Shown here in pieces: positions 23,601 through 34,611 of a stretch of DNA of 64,000 nt. Below the pieces are notes generated by a model. It saw only the letters and a list, made by a program, of their open reading frames with translations, was not told the origin of the DNA and ran no database searches. Every line of letters begins with the position of its first letter. The stretch's first letter is position 1. A program made the position numbers and the translations under genes. The stretch lies in assembly GCF_954871325.1 (NCBI RefSeq), contig NC_088775.1, positions 78,717,561-78,781,560 of the forward strand, read 5' to 3'. The DNA comes from Gordionus sp. m RMFG-2023. Taxonomy: Eukaryota > Nematomorpha > Gordioida > Chordodea > Parachordodidae.

Positions 23601-25225
23601 AAGGAACAAAAATACAATTTATTTGTTGTAATTTTTAAAAAAATAGTTAAAACACTAATTTTTGTTATATCTGCAACAAGAGAAGGATTTTAAAATATCT
23701 AATGACTCACATTCCGCTAGTGTTGCTGGCTGAATTTAGAAAATTTTTAAAAATAGTTAACTCAAGACTTTTTTTGATGGCACAAAGGCTTGGATTTCTA
23801 CTGGCAAGTTTATGATTTTGTAATAATATTTTAGTTAAAATTTTGATTTAGCTCTTTTTAAATAATCAGCTAAATAGGAGTGTTTAACAAAACTACAATC
23901 ACACATATACATTGCAAATATTCATGAAATTTTAAAAAGATAATTCAGTTAATCATTCAAGAAAATTAATTGGTTTTTTTAAAGAATAAAATATTGATAC
24001 TTTATTAAATTAATTAAAAGATGTGTATTAAAAAATATCAATATAAATATTGGATCAATTTTTTGGTAATTGGCACAGCACTAATCATGGCTGTCAGGCA
24101 AGGGGTGGGGGGGGGGAGGGGTTCATCATAAATTTATCTGATCTTGTAAGTATTGCTAGTCAAAATCCCCTTTTATAAAAAATAAGTGAAAACTCAGAAC
24201 TATTTTATAAAAATATAATATAGCCATGCCTGAAATAAGTGCAACATTAAAATTTAAGGAAGAAATACCCACCTAATAGTGCCTCTCCCTTAGCAAAATT
24301 CTGGGTATGTCTATGCTATTAACTGTTAATATAGATTAATATTATATTTTTAATTATAAGATAGTTTTTTAATTTCTAAAATTAAGTTTGTGTACAGTTA
24401 TCTTAGAATAATAAATTAACATAGAAAGTTGATAGTTATAAAATAATTTACTTTTATTAAAAATTGACAAATGATTATTTGAAAATAAATTTGCACATTG
24501 CGATTTGTCTGTATCTAGCTTAAGACTATTTTGACTATGTTTTTTTGATTCTCCATGATCATCCATTTCTTCTGAGCTATCTGTGTCATTTTCAGAATAT
24601 TTTGAAACTAAAGCTTTTTCTATTTTCAAAGATTTTATTTTAGATTTTCTAGAATAACTAATATTTTCACTTTTTTTCATTTGAATTTTGTTAAATTTTG
24701 CAATTTCTATTTTATTATCCAAATTATTTGAGTTTGTATTATCTAAATATTTTGGGGAAAAGTTGTGACTTTCATTTGCATCTTTATAATCTGAAAAAGA
24801 GTCTTCTAAATTTTTAATGTTCTTTAAGGGTGAATGGTTTTGATAGATATTATTAATAATGCCATTAGGTTTATTTTGGTTCTTTCTTTGAATTTTAATA
24901 TTTAAAAATTCTGCTTCATCTTCAATATTATAATTTTCATCTTCTTCACTCAATAAACTTTGTATATCACTATCTTTTATAAATTGTTTTTCATGCATAA
25001 GATTAATATCTTCTGGTAAATTAGTTCTAAACCAATTGGGAATATATGAATAAATCTTGTCTTTAACAGATGATACTATTGTCTTTTTTTTTAAATTAAA
25101 AAATAATTTATATATAATTATATAATACATGTAATAAAACAAATTACTTGTGAAGAATAGTTATAAGGCTTTATATTGTGAGATCTAAATGAATTTGGTT
25201 TATATTTATTAGAATCTTTAGGCAT
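6425..25225 (-). CDS. NUP153: Nuclear pore protein Nup153 (nuclear basket FG nucleoporin), 21 exons
   Basis: Predicted 1370 residues (human is 1475). Exons, minus strand: 25225-25148, 25082-24452, 23072-22987, 22934-22815, 22769-22656, 22530-22354, 21518-21381, 20843-20763, 20125-20082, 18796-18571, 18176-18032, 17259-17080, 16916-16807, 15128-14873, 14673-14401, 10704-10597, 10356-10048, 8151-7882, 7630-7265, 6990-6791, 6625-6425. All junctions are GT..AG and every phase agrees, giving 4113 nt with one stop. Domain order matches Nup153: N-terminal basic and amphipathic segment (IKPY, IPNWF), the conserved TSYGG/TPYQ and TAQKIM blocks, two RanBP2-type zinc fingers (residues 676-695 and 745-762), then a C-terminal FG region. 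Known role: nuclear-basket assembly, Tpr anchoring and importin/Ran binding at the inner pore face. Exon 8 and the 3' terminus are the least certain parts. Large introns are caused by hAT insertions. Confidence 0.93.
11720..12715 (+). pseudogene. hAT transposase remnant (C-terminal two thirds)
   Basis: Recognisable hAT blocks: a CHILHN-like start, FSSSTKRVTELKEL, then RYVPIRWLSLIPAIERIL (11905-11955) in the longest open part (11886-12629), and the C-terminal dimerisation region LPHSNASSE..RKERNR..TLEAELMVK (12595-12700). The dimerisation part is reached only by frame changes near 12590 and 12630, and an in-frame stop precedes 11886, so it cannot make a whole enzyme. No N-terminal BED finger or first catalytic Asp was found on this strand. 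Confidence 0.85.
14053..14240. repeat. Tandem repeat, ~25-bp units, in hAT 3' subterminal region
   Basis: About eight imperfect units of CTATTTTATTTTGAAAAATAGTTGG, each containing the small palindrome CTATTTT..AAAATAG. Such subterminal arrays are typical transposase-binding regions of hAT elements. Confidence 0.8.
14873..15128 (-). CDS. NUP153: Nup153 exon 14: second RanBP2-type zinc finger
   Basis: Cys745, Cys748, Asn752, Cys759 and Cys762 (CSIC, N, CDMC) form a second RanBP2-type finger. The usual Trp two residues before the first Cys is Thr here, so Ran-GDP binding may be altered. Downstream, a 22-nt GT..AG stretch (inside 14930-14960) is read through in this model because removing it would break the frame. 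Confidence 0.85.
15427..15777. mobile_element. hAT MITE, TAGGG(C)TGTGCCGATA family (copy 1), Nup153 intron 13
   Basis: Ends TAGGGCTGTGCAGATA / ATATCGGCACAGCCCTA, flanked by the perfect 8-bp duplication GTTCCATC (15419-15426, 15778-15785). 351 bp, non-coding, with internal ATCGGC motifs near 15600-15660. Confidence 0.93.
16807..16916 (-). CDS. NUP153: Nup153 exon 13: first RanBP2-type zinc finger
   Basis: Reads KWMCLSCWVKN then CICC, giving W676, C678, C681, N685, C692 and C695, the exact W-x-C-x2-C-x3-N-x6-C-x2-C pattern of RanBP2 zinc fingers that bind Ran in Nup153. One finger per exon, phase 1 in and phase 0 out. An open frame on the opposite strand here is a shadow. Confidence 0.94.
17080..20843 (-). 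CDS. NUP153: Nup153 exons 8-12: linker to zinc fingers
   Basis: Exons 20843-20763, 20125-20082, 18796-18571, 18176-18032 and 17259-17080. Exon 10 has an acidic-to-LPNFTF block that fits the PVLPKISLP..PTFNF region. Exon 12 has SEPSPFKQGSCLDFLKS, which aligns with the EGPFRPAEILKEGSVLDILKS segment just before the first zinc finger. Exon 8 is 81 nt, a multiple of three with phase 0 on both sides, so it could be skipped without harm; it has the weakest evidence. Exon 11 is His/Lys-rich and of unrecognised role. Confidence 0.8.
20864..21342. mobile_element. hAT MITE, TAGGGRTGTACCGATA family (copy 2), Nup153 intron 7
   Basis: Ends TAGGGATGTACCGATA / TATCGGTACACCCCTA with the perfect 8-bp duplication GGGATAAT (20856-20863, 21343-21350). 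479 bp, non-coding, with repeated ATCGG subterminal motifs. Its proximal end lies 20 nt upstream of the proposed exon 8 acceptor. Confidence 0.94.
21381..23072 (-). CDS. NUP153: Nup153 exons 3-7: pore-associating conserved region
   Basis: Exons 23072-22987, 22934-22815, 22769-22656, 22530-22354 and 21518-21381. Exon 4 has NRTSYGGPSS and VHTPYQ; exon 5 has KPNAKQF and SDTAQKIMSML. These match in order the TTYGG, TPYQ, MKAKQ and SSTARRIL blocks of human Nup153, a diagnostic run. Introns 3-5 are only 46 to 125 nt. Exons 6 and 7 are Ser/Asn-rich with a PYTNSPLF motif. Confidence 0.92.
23124..23366. repeat. Palindromic MITE (copy 2), Nup153 intron 2
   Basis: Begins ATGTGTTATTTTCAACTT and ends AAGGTTGAAAATAACACAT, inverted ends shared with copy 1 at 3659-3757; it is longer, with about 150 bp of extra centre. 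Confidence 0.6.
23420..24083. mobile_element. hAT MITE, TAGGGTTGTGCC family (copy 3), Nup153 intron 2
   Basis: Ends TAGGGTTGTGCCATAT / TTGGCACAGCACTA. Flanks ATCATAAC and ATCATGGC agree at six of eight positions, as expected for a decayed duplication. 664 bp, older than copies 1 and 2 by its degraded termini. It is followed by a G-run at 24103-24122. Confidence 0.75.
24452..25225 (-). CDS. NUP153: Nup153 exons 1-2: pore-targeting N-terminus
   Basis: Exon 1 (25225-25148, 26 codons) begins at ATG and contains RSHNIKPYN, matching the basic IKPY segment of vertebrate Nup153. A 65-nt intron follows. Exon 2 (25082-24452) opens with SSVKDKIYSYIPNWF, matching the VKNIVPGWL amphipathic helix that in vertebrates helps anchor Nup153 to the inner nuclear membrane and pore. 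The rest of exon 2 (to residue 236) is acidic, Asn/Lys/Ser-rich and probably disordered. The start is supported by homology beginning within 15 residues of the Met. Confidence 0.92.
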
Positions 25226-25905
25226 GTTATAAATGTGTAATATATCCTTTTGGATATATGGCGCTTTAACTTTTAACTATTTTTAATTTTTTTAACAACT
25301 GACCCAAAAACAAATTAACCATTTTTATTTATTTGTAATAAATATTTCATATAGCAATAGTAGGAATAGATAATAGAAGTAATTCGTGAAATTAGACCCC
25401 TATATCATTTAAAAATTCAAACTTTTATAACTTAAGAGTTAAATAATATTTCTACTAATAATGCACTTAAATAAATATATATTGGACACAATTAATATTA
25501 CTATTAATTATTACATTACAAATATATAAAAACAATTTATATTTTCTCACATTTCCTCAATACACTCTATTACTTTTATCATTTTGCTAATCTTATCAGG
25601 TACTAAATGGCCTCGTTTATCTTTACCTATAAAAAAAAATCAAATTTTATCTATTCAAAATAATGTCTAAATATTATTTCTTACTACTTTCATGCCAGAA
25701 ATTTGACTCGTTAAATAATTTTAAACACATATGGATTTAGATAAATAATTTATTATAATCATTATCATGATCTTGAAATAGATACAAATAAAAATGGAAA
25801 TAATAATAACATTTTAATTATTATAAAATTGTGAGATACATAGCAAAGTCTATATGAGCAGGTTGGGGCGTGAAGGATCAGTTTGCATCCAAATCATTTA
25901 AGGAG
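25226..25905. other. Nup153 upstream region
   Basis: Holds the presumed promoter and 5' UTR of Nup153. It is AT-rich; no TATA box, initiator or further exon can be assigned with confidence. Confidence 0.4.
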
Positions 25906-26635
25906 CATAGGCGTAGCCAAGATTTTTCTAAGGGGGTGGGATTACAAAATAGATGGGGGCTTTGCCCCCAGACCCCATTTTAGGCGGGCCTTCGGCTCGC
26001 TTTTGCCCAGCCTTTGGCCTGGTCACTTTAGTCTATATATAGTCATAAAATATTTTTACAAGATAGGAAGTTAATTTTAATAAAATAAATAAGCCTGGAA
26101 CAAATATGAAATATATTTTTATTAGTTTATATAAAATATAATAAATAACTTGTATATACATTAATATAAAAGCATGGTAATAATTTATTCCAAACAAGTA
26201 TAAGAAATTTATTTATAAAAAGTAAGTAGATATATAGTTGATATTACTATTATATAGAATTAATATATTACTAGGTAAAATTCTACTTTTACGGACATAT
26301 TTGACTTTTACAGACATATTTGACAGTTAGATACTATATTACAGTTAATATTTTAACAAATTTTACTAATAAATGCTCTTGATAATAAATATAACAACAA
26401 TTTTCATTTAATTATTTAACGCCATCTATTTTTTTAAAATTAATATTCATATTAATCACCTACATAGTCCTTAAAAGATATTTTCTGATGTCCTTATCAA
26501 TATTTTATAGTTTTCTGTAAAATATATAATTCGCTATATTAGTAAAAATTACTTGATTGTCATGTGATAATTAATAAAATTATATATACTGTAAATTTTA
26601 CATTCTTTCTTTCAAATTATTGTTTAAGATATATG

Positions 26636-28223
26636 CAGAGTTATTAAACGCTACTTTAAAAAGTAGCGCGCTACCGCTATCGCTATGTTAAAAAAAGTAG
26701 CACGCTAACGCTATTTGTCAAAAAAAGTAGCTCGCTATTAGCTACCATTTTTTAAAAGTAGCTTTAGCTACTTTTTAAGATACTTTATATAAAAAAAATT
26801 TTCAAACAAATTTTTTATTTATTTTTTGCTTATAATGGTATTGTATAGTAAATATATAAAAATCAACATTTATAAATATTAAAATATAGTTAGTTTTGAT
26901 TATAAAAAAATTTACGTAATAAAAATAAATATTTATGGTAATTAGTTGCATTTTAATAATAAAATCATTTCAATATTATCATCCCCAAGTCTATAGCGAC
27001 GATCAGAAAGTTTAAGTATTGCCTTAATAAATAATCTCTCGACACTAGCACTTGAGGGTAAGGGCGTATTTAATCTTATATACATATTTTTAATATAAGG
27101 TAGATTATCAATTATTTTATTTGCAAGTACATTGTATGTCTGGCATCCTATATTATCATTTTGAGGGCTAATGCCACAGACTTTTTAAAGTTCTAGGATC
27201 TAGCCAATGGCCTGTGATTCCATAAGCTCAAAAATATTTAATCAGATCAATTTATAAATATAAATAAGTTTTTACCTTCAGTTATGTGTTCAACTATTTC
27301 CCGTGGTACATAAATATGGTATCTCTGATAACTCTACTATTAGAGCATCTTTCATCATTTTAAAGTTATCTGCTATTTTATTCATTAGTGTCTGGCGGTA
27401 TAAAATTGTTGTACCAGTGGATAGAGTTTTAATCATCATGGTAAATGATGGATTATCAAATAAGGACATTGGCTGAACTGTATAAATTATAAAATCAACA
27501 ATAACTTTATCAGCCAATTTCTGAGAAATATTGTTATTTGCATTATTAATTAATTTGGTTTGAATTGAATTAGTCTTTTTGGATGTAGAGTCGCCTATAC
27601 CAAAATTATTTAGATGTTTCACCATTTCTTTAAAACTCATGAACAGTCTTATAAAATAAATATTATTATAATGTAAAAATGACAATTTACCTTTAGGTGT
27701 TTCTTGAGGTTATAGCTACTGGATAGATTTGAGGAAATATTGTTTTTTACATTTTAAACAAATAAATTTGAAACCACTTTTGGTTATTTATTTATTTAAT
27801 AAAATTTTCAAATCTAGGGAATGGGAAATTTGTATTATAGCTATTAAGAAAATTTTCTTCCCTGATATCTTCCATTCCATTTATATCATTGTCTGAATCA
27901 CTTTTAACGATTTGGATATCCATAGGCGATGACATTTTAAATCATTAACACGTGATTTAGGTTTATAAAAAAATGTATATATAAATTAAAAATTAAATTA
28001 TATTTTAATTTCAAAATTAAATAATAAAGCATAAAAATTATAATTAATAGTTTACACTTACCTTCATTATATTTTTTAAAAGTAGCGAAGTAGCGGCTGC
28101 TTAGCTACTTTCAAAAAAAGTAGCGCGCTAAAAAATTAAATAATTACAAAAAAGTAGCCACTATTAGCTATAGCTACCAAAAAAGTAAGATCGCTAATTT
28201 TTTGCGCTACTTTAACAACTTTG
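26636..28223. mobile_element. hAT element nested in the 25906-28374 MITE
   Basis: Ends CAGAGTTATTAAACGCTAC / GCGCTACTTTAACAACTTTG, flanked by the exact 8-bp duplication GATATATG (26628-26635, 28224-28231). The uninterrupted MITE at 54251-55443 reads AAGATATATATATGCA at this point, an empty-site counterpart. Subterminal arrays of AAAGTAGCGCGCTAC motifs occupy both ends (26645-26780, 28070-28215). A deleted transposase lies between, on the minus strand. Confidence 0.93.
26960..27935 (-). pseudogene. hAT transposase, internally deleted and frameshifted
   Basis: An N-terminal piece starting at about 27935 (MSSPMDIQ, then FPFPRFE) leads to a BED-finger remnant (CLKC and YNLKKHLK) ending at a GT donor near 27690. 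The next exon (27685-27290) has the block VDFIIYTVQPMSLFDNPSF and ends near the first catalytic Asp with CTTGN where relatives read CTTAD. The C-terminal dimerisation part (LPSSASVERLF.., stop near 26960) follows, but the central RNase-H core is missing. The exon-intron layout matches the transposase at 47607-50190. Confidence 0.82.
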
Positions 28224-28895
28224 GATATATGCATACATTTTGGAGGGTCAGGGAGTGGGGAGAGGACTAAGGGGGATATTTTTTATTAGCTTAAAATGAT
28301 ATTCACAAAAAGTGATAAATTTCTGAAGGGGAGAATTTCCCCTTGCTTCCCCCCCCCCCCCGGCTACGCCTATGTTAAGGGGAGTAGAGGGTAGGCGGTT
28401 TTAATGGGGGCTGGATAAATATTTTGGGGGCTTATCTTTTAAATTTTAAATGAAATAATGCAAAATATATTGCTATTTATTATAGATCTAGTATGATACA
28501 ATGATATTGCTAAGCATCGACAATATTTATATATTGCACAATCAATGACATTATTTTCCAAATAAAACTTTCCCATCCTTTTAAATGTAATTTAAAGGGG
28601 TAGACATTCTAAATCATATTCAAACAATGTACTATAATAATGCATTCATTGTAAATGAGGTGGGTTTTAATTAAATTCATGATCTAAAAAATAATTCTTT
28701 TATATTCATAATATTTTGATAGTTAGTAGTAGAGCTAAAATAATTGAAGTTATTTTTAAAAATTTATGAAAGGAATATCATTATAATTAAAAAGGTGTGA
28801 TTAATAATTTAGGAATTGCGGGAAATATTTTTATAGGGTTAGGCATATGTTTATGAAGAGGATGTGAAAATCCTGTCATATGTATGCTGGACGTT

Positions 28896-29084
28896 AGTGT
28901 TCGTTAAACAGCTGGATTTGTAAAAAATGAGCAATTAATATTTTCACCAAAAAAATATTATGTAAGCCTATAAATTTTGCTCATAGATGGTAGAGAAGTT
29001 TAGACTTGTATTTACCAAATCTCGTGTTACATAATAATATTTTGGCGAAAATCTTAATGAAGAAATCGGGCTGTTTAACAGTTT
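28896..29084. repeat. MITE, AGTGTT(C)GTTAAACRGCTGGATTTG ends (copy 1)
   Basis: Starts AGTGTTCGTTAAACAGCTGG and ends GGGCTGTTTAACAGTTT. A second copy is at 60706-60914. No matching target duplication was resolved. Confidence 0.6.
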
Positions 29085-29742
29085 GTGCTTTATAATACTT
29101 CATAAAAGGATACATTTTAAAGTTATTTGCAATAATTACATAACTTACGTGATATACGGCTTAGAAGTTTTGCAAATAAAAATATTTTAGGTCCTTCTTA
29201 GTTGAGATTTAGTTTTAGCCAGCCCCGGCTAAAATAAAACCCGGTCGGATTCCAATTTTTAATAAGGTTGCCTGACCTGACTCAGTTTTTAAAATTCAGT
29301 AAAATATCCTATAAAAAAAACTCGTTAATGATGAGGATTTAAGTTTCATGATCTTCTTAATAAAGCAATAAACATACCCAACCCGTTTCAACCTTGCCGA
29401 ACATTGCAGATATCTAATTCTACTACAATAAATATTATAATTTATAATGACTGTATGACTGTATATAAATAATTGGAACTTTCGATATAATGATATTCAT
29501 ATAATTATTACAATTTTTTTAAAAAATGGTTAATAATAAAAATATTATTTAAGTAAAAAAAAAATTTCATAGTGTGTATTATATAAATCGATTTGCAAAA
29601 AGTATTCATCAAAGTATTTATTTGTGCAAAAAGTATTTGCCAATTTGTATTTATATATTTTTTTTATATTTTTTTATAGGTATTTAGTTTAGTATTAAGT
29701 ATTAAGTATTTATATTTTATTATATTTTTTTTAAAATGTATA

Positions 29743-29815
29743 TGTATTTATATTCAAATACTTTTTTTTGAAGTGTATTTATATTCAAATACTTTTTTTT
29801 GAAGTGTATTTGTAT
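29743..29815. repeat. Tandem repeat, 31-bp unit, 2.3 copies
   Basis: Unit starts TGTATTTATATTCAAATAC and ends TTTTTTTTGAAG; two full copies are almost identical, preceded by related GTATTTA-rich sequence from 29600. Confidence 0.8.
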
Positions 29816-31008
29816 ATAAATTTGCTCAAGTCTGAATCCAAAATGAGTAAGATAATTTTAAGATACTTGGAATTTAATTAGATAATGAGTTATTGAAATA
29901 AAAGCAAACTAATAGAATATAATCGGATAGATGTATTAAAGAAAAAAGAGAATTCATGAAATAAAAATTTATAAGACTTAAAATAAATTTATGCTAAACA
30001 TGGAAATTTTTTTTTTAAAAAAACTAAGGGAATAATGAAATCAAAAGTAGAATTTAATAACAAGATACAGGAGTATGTGTATGAAACAGAATAATTAAAT
30101 TAACAGTATTAAAAAGGTTGGGGTCTAAATTGTTTACCAAAAATAGGAATAAGAAATTTAGGAAGGAATAATTAAAAATAATAATGGGAAATTAAGAAAA
30201 AAGTAATAAAGGAAATGGAGTTTAACACTGTTAAAGACATCAAAAAAAATAAATTCGCAAACTTTTGGAACTATAATAAAAATAAATAAATGAGCTATCT
30301 TGAATATGAAAAATTATGCCAAAAATTATAATTATAAAAAAAAAAATTTAACATACGATTTCATTATAAGTTTATGATTTGCTGTTTTGAAACTTTTTGA
30401 ATACTTTTAAAATGATTTTGGACATACCATAAATAAAATCATTTTTTTAAGAAGTTATAAAACCTAATAGTAAAATAAAAAATAAAAGTTTGAATCTGAT
30501 AAAACACTCTTGAAAGTTGAAAATCTAAAAGGGATGAAAGAGGTGGAGGTTAAATTTGTAAAAAAAGCGTTGAAATTTTATAAACAGAAGGGGAGATTTG
30601 GAAATTTGAAGAAAAAATATAGTATCTAAAAATAAATAAGAAAGTTTGGGATTTGTTAATTAGGATATAAAAATAAAATATTTGTACTTAGATACCTTGT
30701 TTGATACAATAAATTGATCAGACCGTGTCCTGGTTTGACTTACTACTAAACGTTTGGCGATAAAACAAATCAAAATAAAGTGTCCTAGTTCAAAGGTTAT
30801 TTATCCTAGGCTGAACAGCATTAAGTATCAAAATTAAGTATAAACAGGAAGTAACCTCATACCTTTAAAATTATTTTATCTTAATCCATCTTATAGGTGT
30901 ATGAAAATTATGCTACGAATTAATCATATCAAAGATGGTTATTGATAAAAAAAATTACCTATCAACCTTACATTTAATAGTACAACGAGGGATGCATTGC
31001 AGGCTGAA

Positions 31009-31119
31009 GGGAGGGGGCTAAGGGGCTAAGCCACCCCTTGTTAATTTTATTTTTTATCGCGTTTTCCAAATTTTGGAAGGGGAGGGGTGGTTGAGCCATT
31101 TCCCCCTCTCCTCCAAACA
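31009..31119. repeat. Short hairpin MITE
   Basis: Inverted arms with GGGGCTAAGCCACCCCTT on the left and AGGGGTGGTTGAGCC on the right around a ~40-bp AT-rich loop; C/G-rich compared with its surroundings. Confidence 0.55.
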
Positions 31120-34100
31120 CTAAAATTTTATACCATCGTTTTTAATATAATTTTGTATATTAAATATAACAATTCTGAACTTGTTGAAAATTATATTTTA
31201 ATATAATATAGGTGAATATCTACATATTGTGGTTAGGTTCAGAAATTAAACTTTTATTTTTTAAATATACCATTAATAAAAAATCAATCCAAAACTAGTA
31301 AATTTAAAAATCGATCAATATAATTTACTTATAAATAATCATGATGTCTCATGTAATATATAGCATTGAAAACGAAGATAAAAGGATAAATTTTTATAAT
31401 TTTTTTTCTTCATTATAAATTTTTTGAGATATATTCTTTTTTCAAAAGGAAAATTGGCCTTAGAACTAGATGTCTGATTTGGCGAGAAGTAAATAAAAAT
31501 TAGTTGCCAAAGATTCAAATTAAGTGAATATGAAACGAATGCTGGGTTTTAACAATTTATGGGTAAAGATACTTCTAATCAAGAATTTAAATAATTTCAT
31601 ATCTATGTGAAATATTCTGAAATACTAGCGAGTGTGAGAGGAGTTTTCATCTTATGAACTTGAACATGATAGATAGTCGAGCGAATTTGAGAGATGTCAA
31701 ATTTAAGGTTCATTAAATTCAATGTTGGAGTGGATTATCCATATATCAAAATATGGAAAAGGAATCATCAAGGGGCGAATAAAATCTTTTCAAAAAAATG
31801 TAGCCCAAAAAAATGAAAGCTTTATGGGTTTTTTTAAATTTATATTTAAATATGTATACTGATACCGGTATATTAAATTTGTCACATTATTCTCAAATTA
31901 TAATATAATAACGACTTATAATAACGATTTATTCATATTTACAAAAAATTTAATTTTATATATTATCATATTTTTTGTTAATATATAAAAACTATAGCCC
32001 CTTACCACACCCCCACCAAAGTGTAAAGAAATGTGTTAATTAACAATTATCAATAGATTTAAAGAGAAATGAAAACTCTTTTTAGGTAGCACGTATTTTA
32101 TTTCAGGTCATATTCGTCCGTCGAAGATCTATTCCTACCCCAGGTGTAGATTCATCTATTTCCTCCTTTTAAAATACGACGCTCCTGCTCTAACAGATGC
32201 CGCAATAGTTGTGTATTATTTTCATTAGACGCATATGTGATGTGCATCCTTATTTTCTGCGTGAACTCTAATTTTAACTAATAGACTTTAAAACTATTAT
32301 TCTTTGAACCAAGTCTATCTTTTTTGTATAGTACAGTTTCATTTATCAGACTAATTATAATTTTATTAAACTATTGAAGGATAATAGGAGGTTTAATCGA
32401 AATATTAGAATTGTTTATGGAAATATTTTTAGTGGATCTATAATTGTTAACTTAACAAATCAATAAAAATTTTATGCATGCCTATGCAATTTATAATTTA
32501 AATTATTCTTAATATTGTAAGCTTTGAAATACATATTATATATTATAGTATTTATATATATATATTAATAAATTATTAGTATAAATTATCTTCCAACATA
32601 ATTCATCCTAATATACACATAATTATCTGCATTTATTTTTATCCAATTAATATATTTATTAAAATGTATTTGCTAATATGTTAGAATTGTTATATTTGAC
32701 TTTAAATGCTGATTTTATTCTTTATGTGTTCTTAATAGCCATATTTTATTGCAGAGTTTGAAATTATTTTTAAAGGATTTTGGCATTTTTAGGAAAAATT
32801 TAATAAAAAATCTCTCATAAAAAAAATTCTGAGATTATTACTCAAGAGCAAAAAAATTCTCATTAGGGACCATAAATTTTGACCTATTTGACAAATCTAT
32901 ATTATTAAAACTGACTTTTTTTATATAAAAGTTTATTGTATATTATGAAGTAGATAATTCCCATTATATTGTGCTTTTTTTAGCTGGCACTGTTTTTAAT
33001 AACCTGGTATCAGCCAATGTTGCTGACACCCATTTACCATAAAAATAATAATATTAATGATATCAAAGATATAATATATCAAATTATATATTGAACAAGT
33101 TATCTGGCACAACCTGTAATAACCTTTTATGAAAGAAAATGCCATAAATTTGCTTGATCATCAGCTTTAAAAACATTTTCAAAATTAGCCCATCCAAATC
33201 TGTTTGGTAGCCCAAAAATTTTTTTGGCACCAATTTCTTGTCCATATTATGTAAATTTTATTTTTTCAAATTAAACTAATATGGCAATTCAATTAAAATT
33301 AGAGTAGAGAAAACAAATGATTTGTTTAATAGTTTTAAAATTTTTGTGGATTTGTAATAAATGCTTAAAAATATACCTAATCCTAAATATAAATTTGAGG
33401 AATTTTTTATGACTATTATAATTTTCAACAAAGTAATTTGTGTACTCTCTTTTTTTCAATTCAACTTTTATCAATATCCCTATAGACTACATATTGTGGT
33501 CATATAAAATTTTTGAGGTTATATACAGAAAATTGTTACATAGACCAGTTATTTTTAGATAAGACTTGGACAAATTAGTGATAATTTTTTTGTTTACCCA
33601 AATAAGAAAAACAAAAATTTGAAATTTTTGAGACCTGATTTATTAAAAAAATGTAACCTCTTAATTTTAATCAAAGAGGCTCCAATACTCACAATATTGG
33701 TTAGTAATGTTCATTACCCTTGATAAATTATAAAATAAAAAGCCTAGTCTGTTTTACATTGAGTTTGATTTTTAAAAAATACAAATTCCAGGATGTATAT
33801 TCATTTATTTTTGATAAAAAAGTCAAAAATTGTATTATTTAAAAAAACATAGGAATTTATGAATAAAATTTTTATACCATTTTATTTTTGTGATTTTTAT
33901 ATTTAAAGAGTATAGATATAAGAAAATAAAATTTACAATTTGAAATGGTCTCAAATAAAATAAAAAAAATAATTTTAAGCACATTACAAGTGTAGTTATG
34001 GATGCATAAAAAATGTTTAAGATGAAGAATAATATTAGTATTTTAACTCCGATATGCTCCTCATTATCATATATATTAAATCTACATAATAATTTAGTGG

Positions 34101-34611
34101 TTAAAAGTGTAAGGAAACAAATATTAAATATTTTACTGCTTGATTAAGAAGAATTATAGGTTAGATAGAATATACTATAAGATAGTATCCAAGGATATTT
34201 ACAATTATCAATGCATAAAAATTTATAAATAAAACCGAAAAAAATGTTACAAAATAATTTACCAAAGAGTTATATATATCTACCTCAAAGGATCTTTTGG
34301 AGATGCTAATTCAATCACAAGATCATTGGATGAATTGCAAATAAATCATCCAATATATTAGATTATGTTTAACAATAATTGGCACATATGGTATTAATAA
34401 TTAACAAAACTTAATCAGAATCGTTTAGTCAAATAATATTTTTATCTTTAACATCAAATAATGGCTAGTTACTTTATGATGTGGAATTCTGACTGAACTA
34501 GAATTTTTATTGGTGATAATACATAATATTCCTAATCTTTGATCAACTCCAGTATAAAAGCTTCTGTAGAAAGTTTTCCTCTTTTGACCTAGGGTAATCT
34601 AAATTTATTAC

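Larger units (their letters stand above)
25906..28374. mobile_element. CATAGGCGTAG-type hAT MITE (copy 1), interrupted by another hAT
   Basis: Ends CATAGGCGTAGCCAAG / GGCTACGCCTATG, flanked by TTAAGGAG and TTAAGGGG (seven of eight match). Near the left end a GC-rich block reads GGGGGCTTTGCCCCCAGACC. The body matches the copy at 54251-55443 along nearly its whole length but lacks about 330 bp present there. A 1588-bp hAT (26636-28223) is inserted near its right end; without that and its 8-bp duplication it is about 873 bp. No coding capacity of its own. Confidence 0.9.

Noticed and set aside
24100-24125. G-run as a possible G-quadruplex or functional element
   Set aside because: A single homopolymer-like run next to a decayed MITE; nothing supports a specific role.
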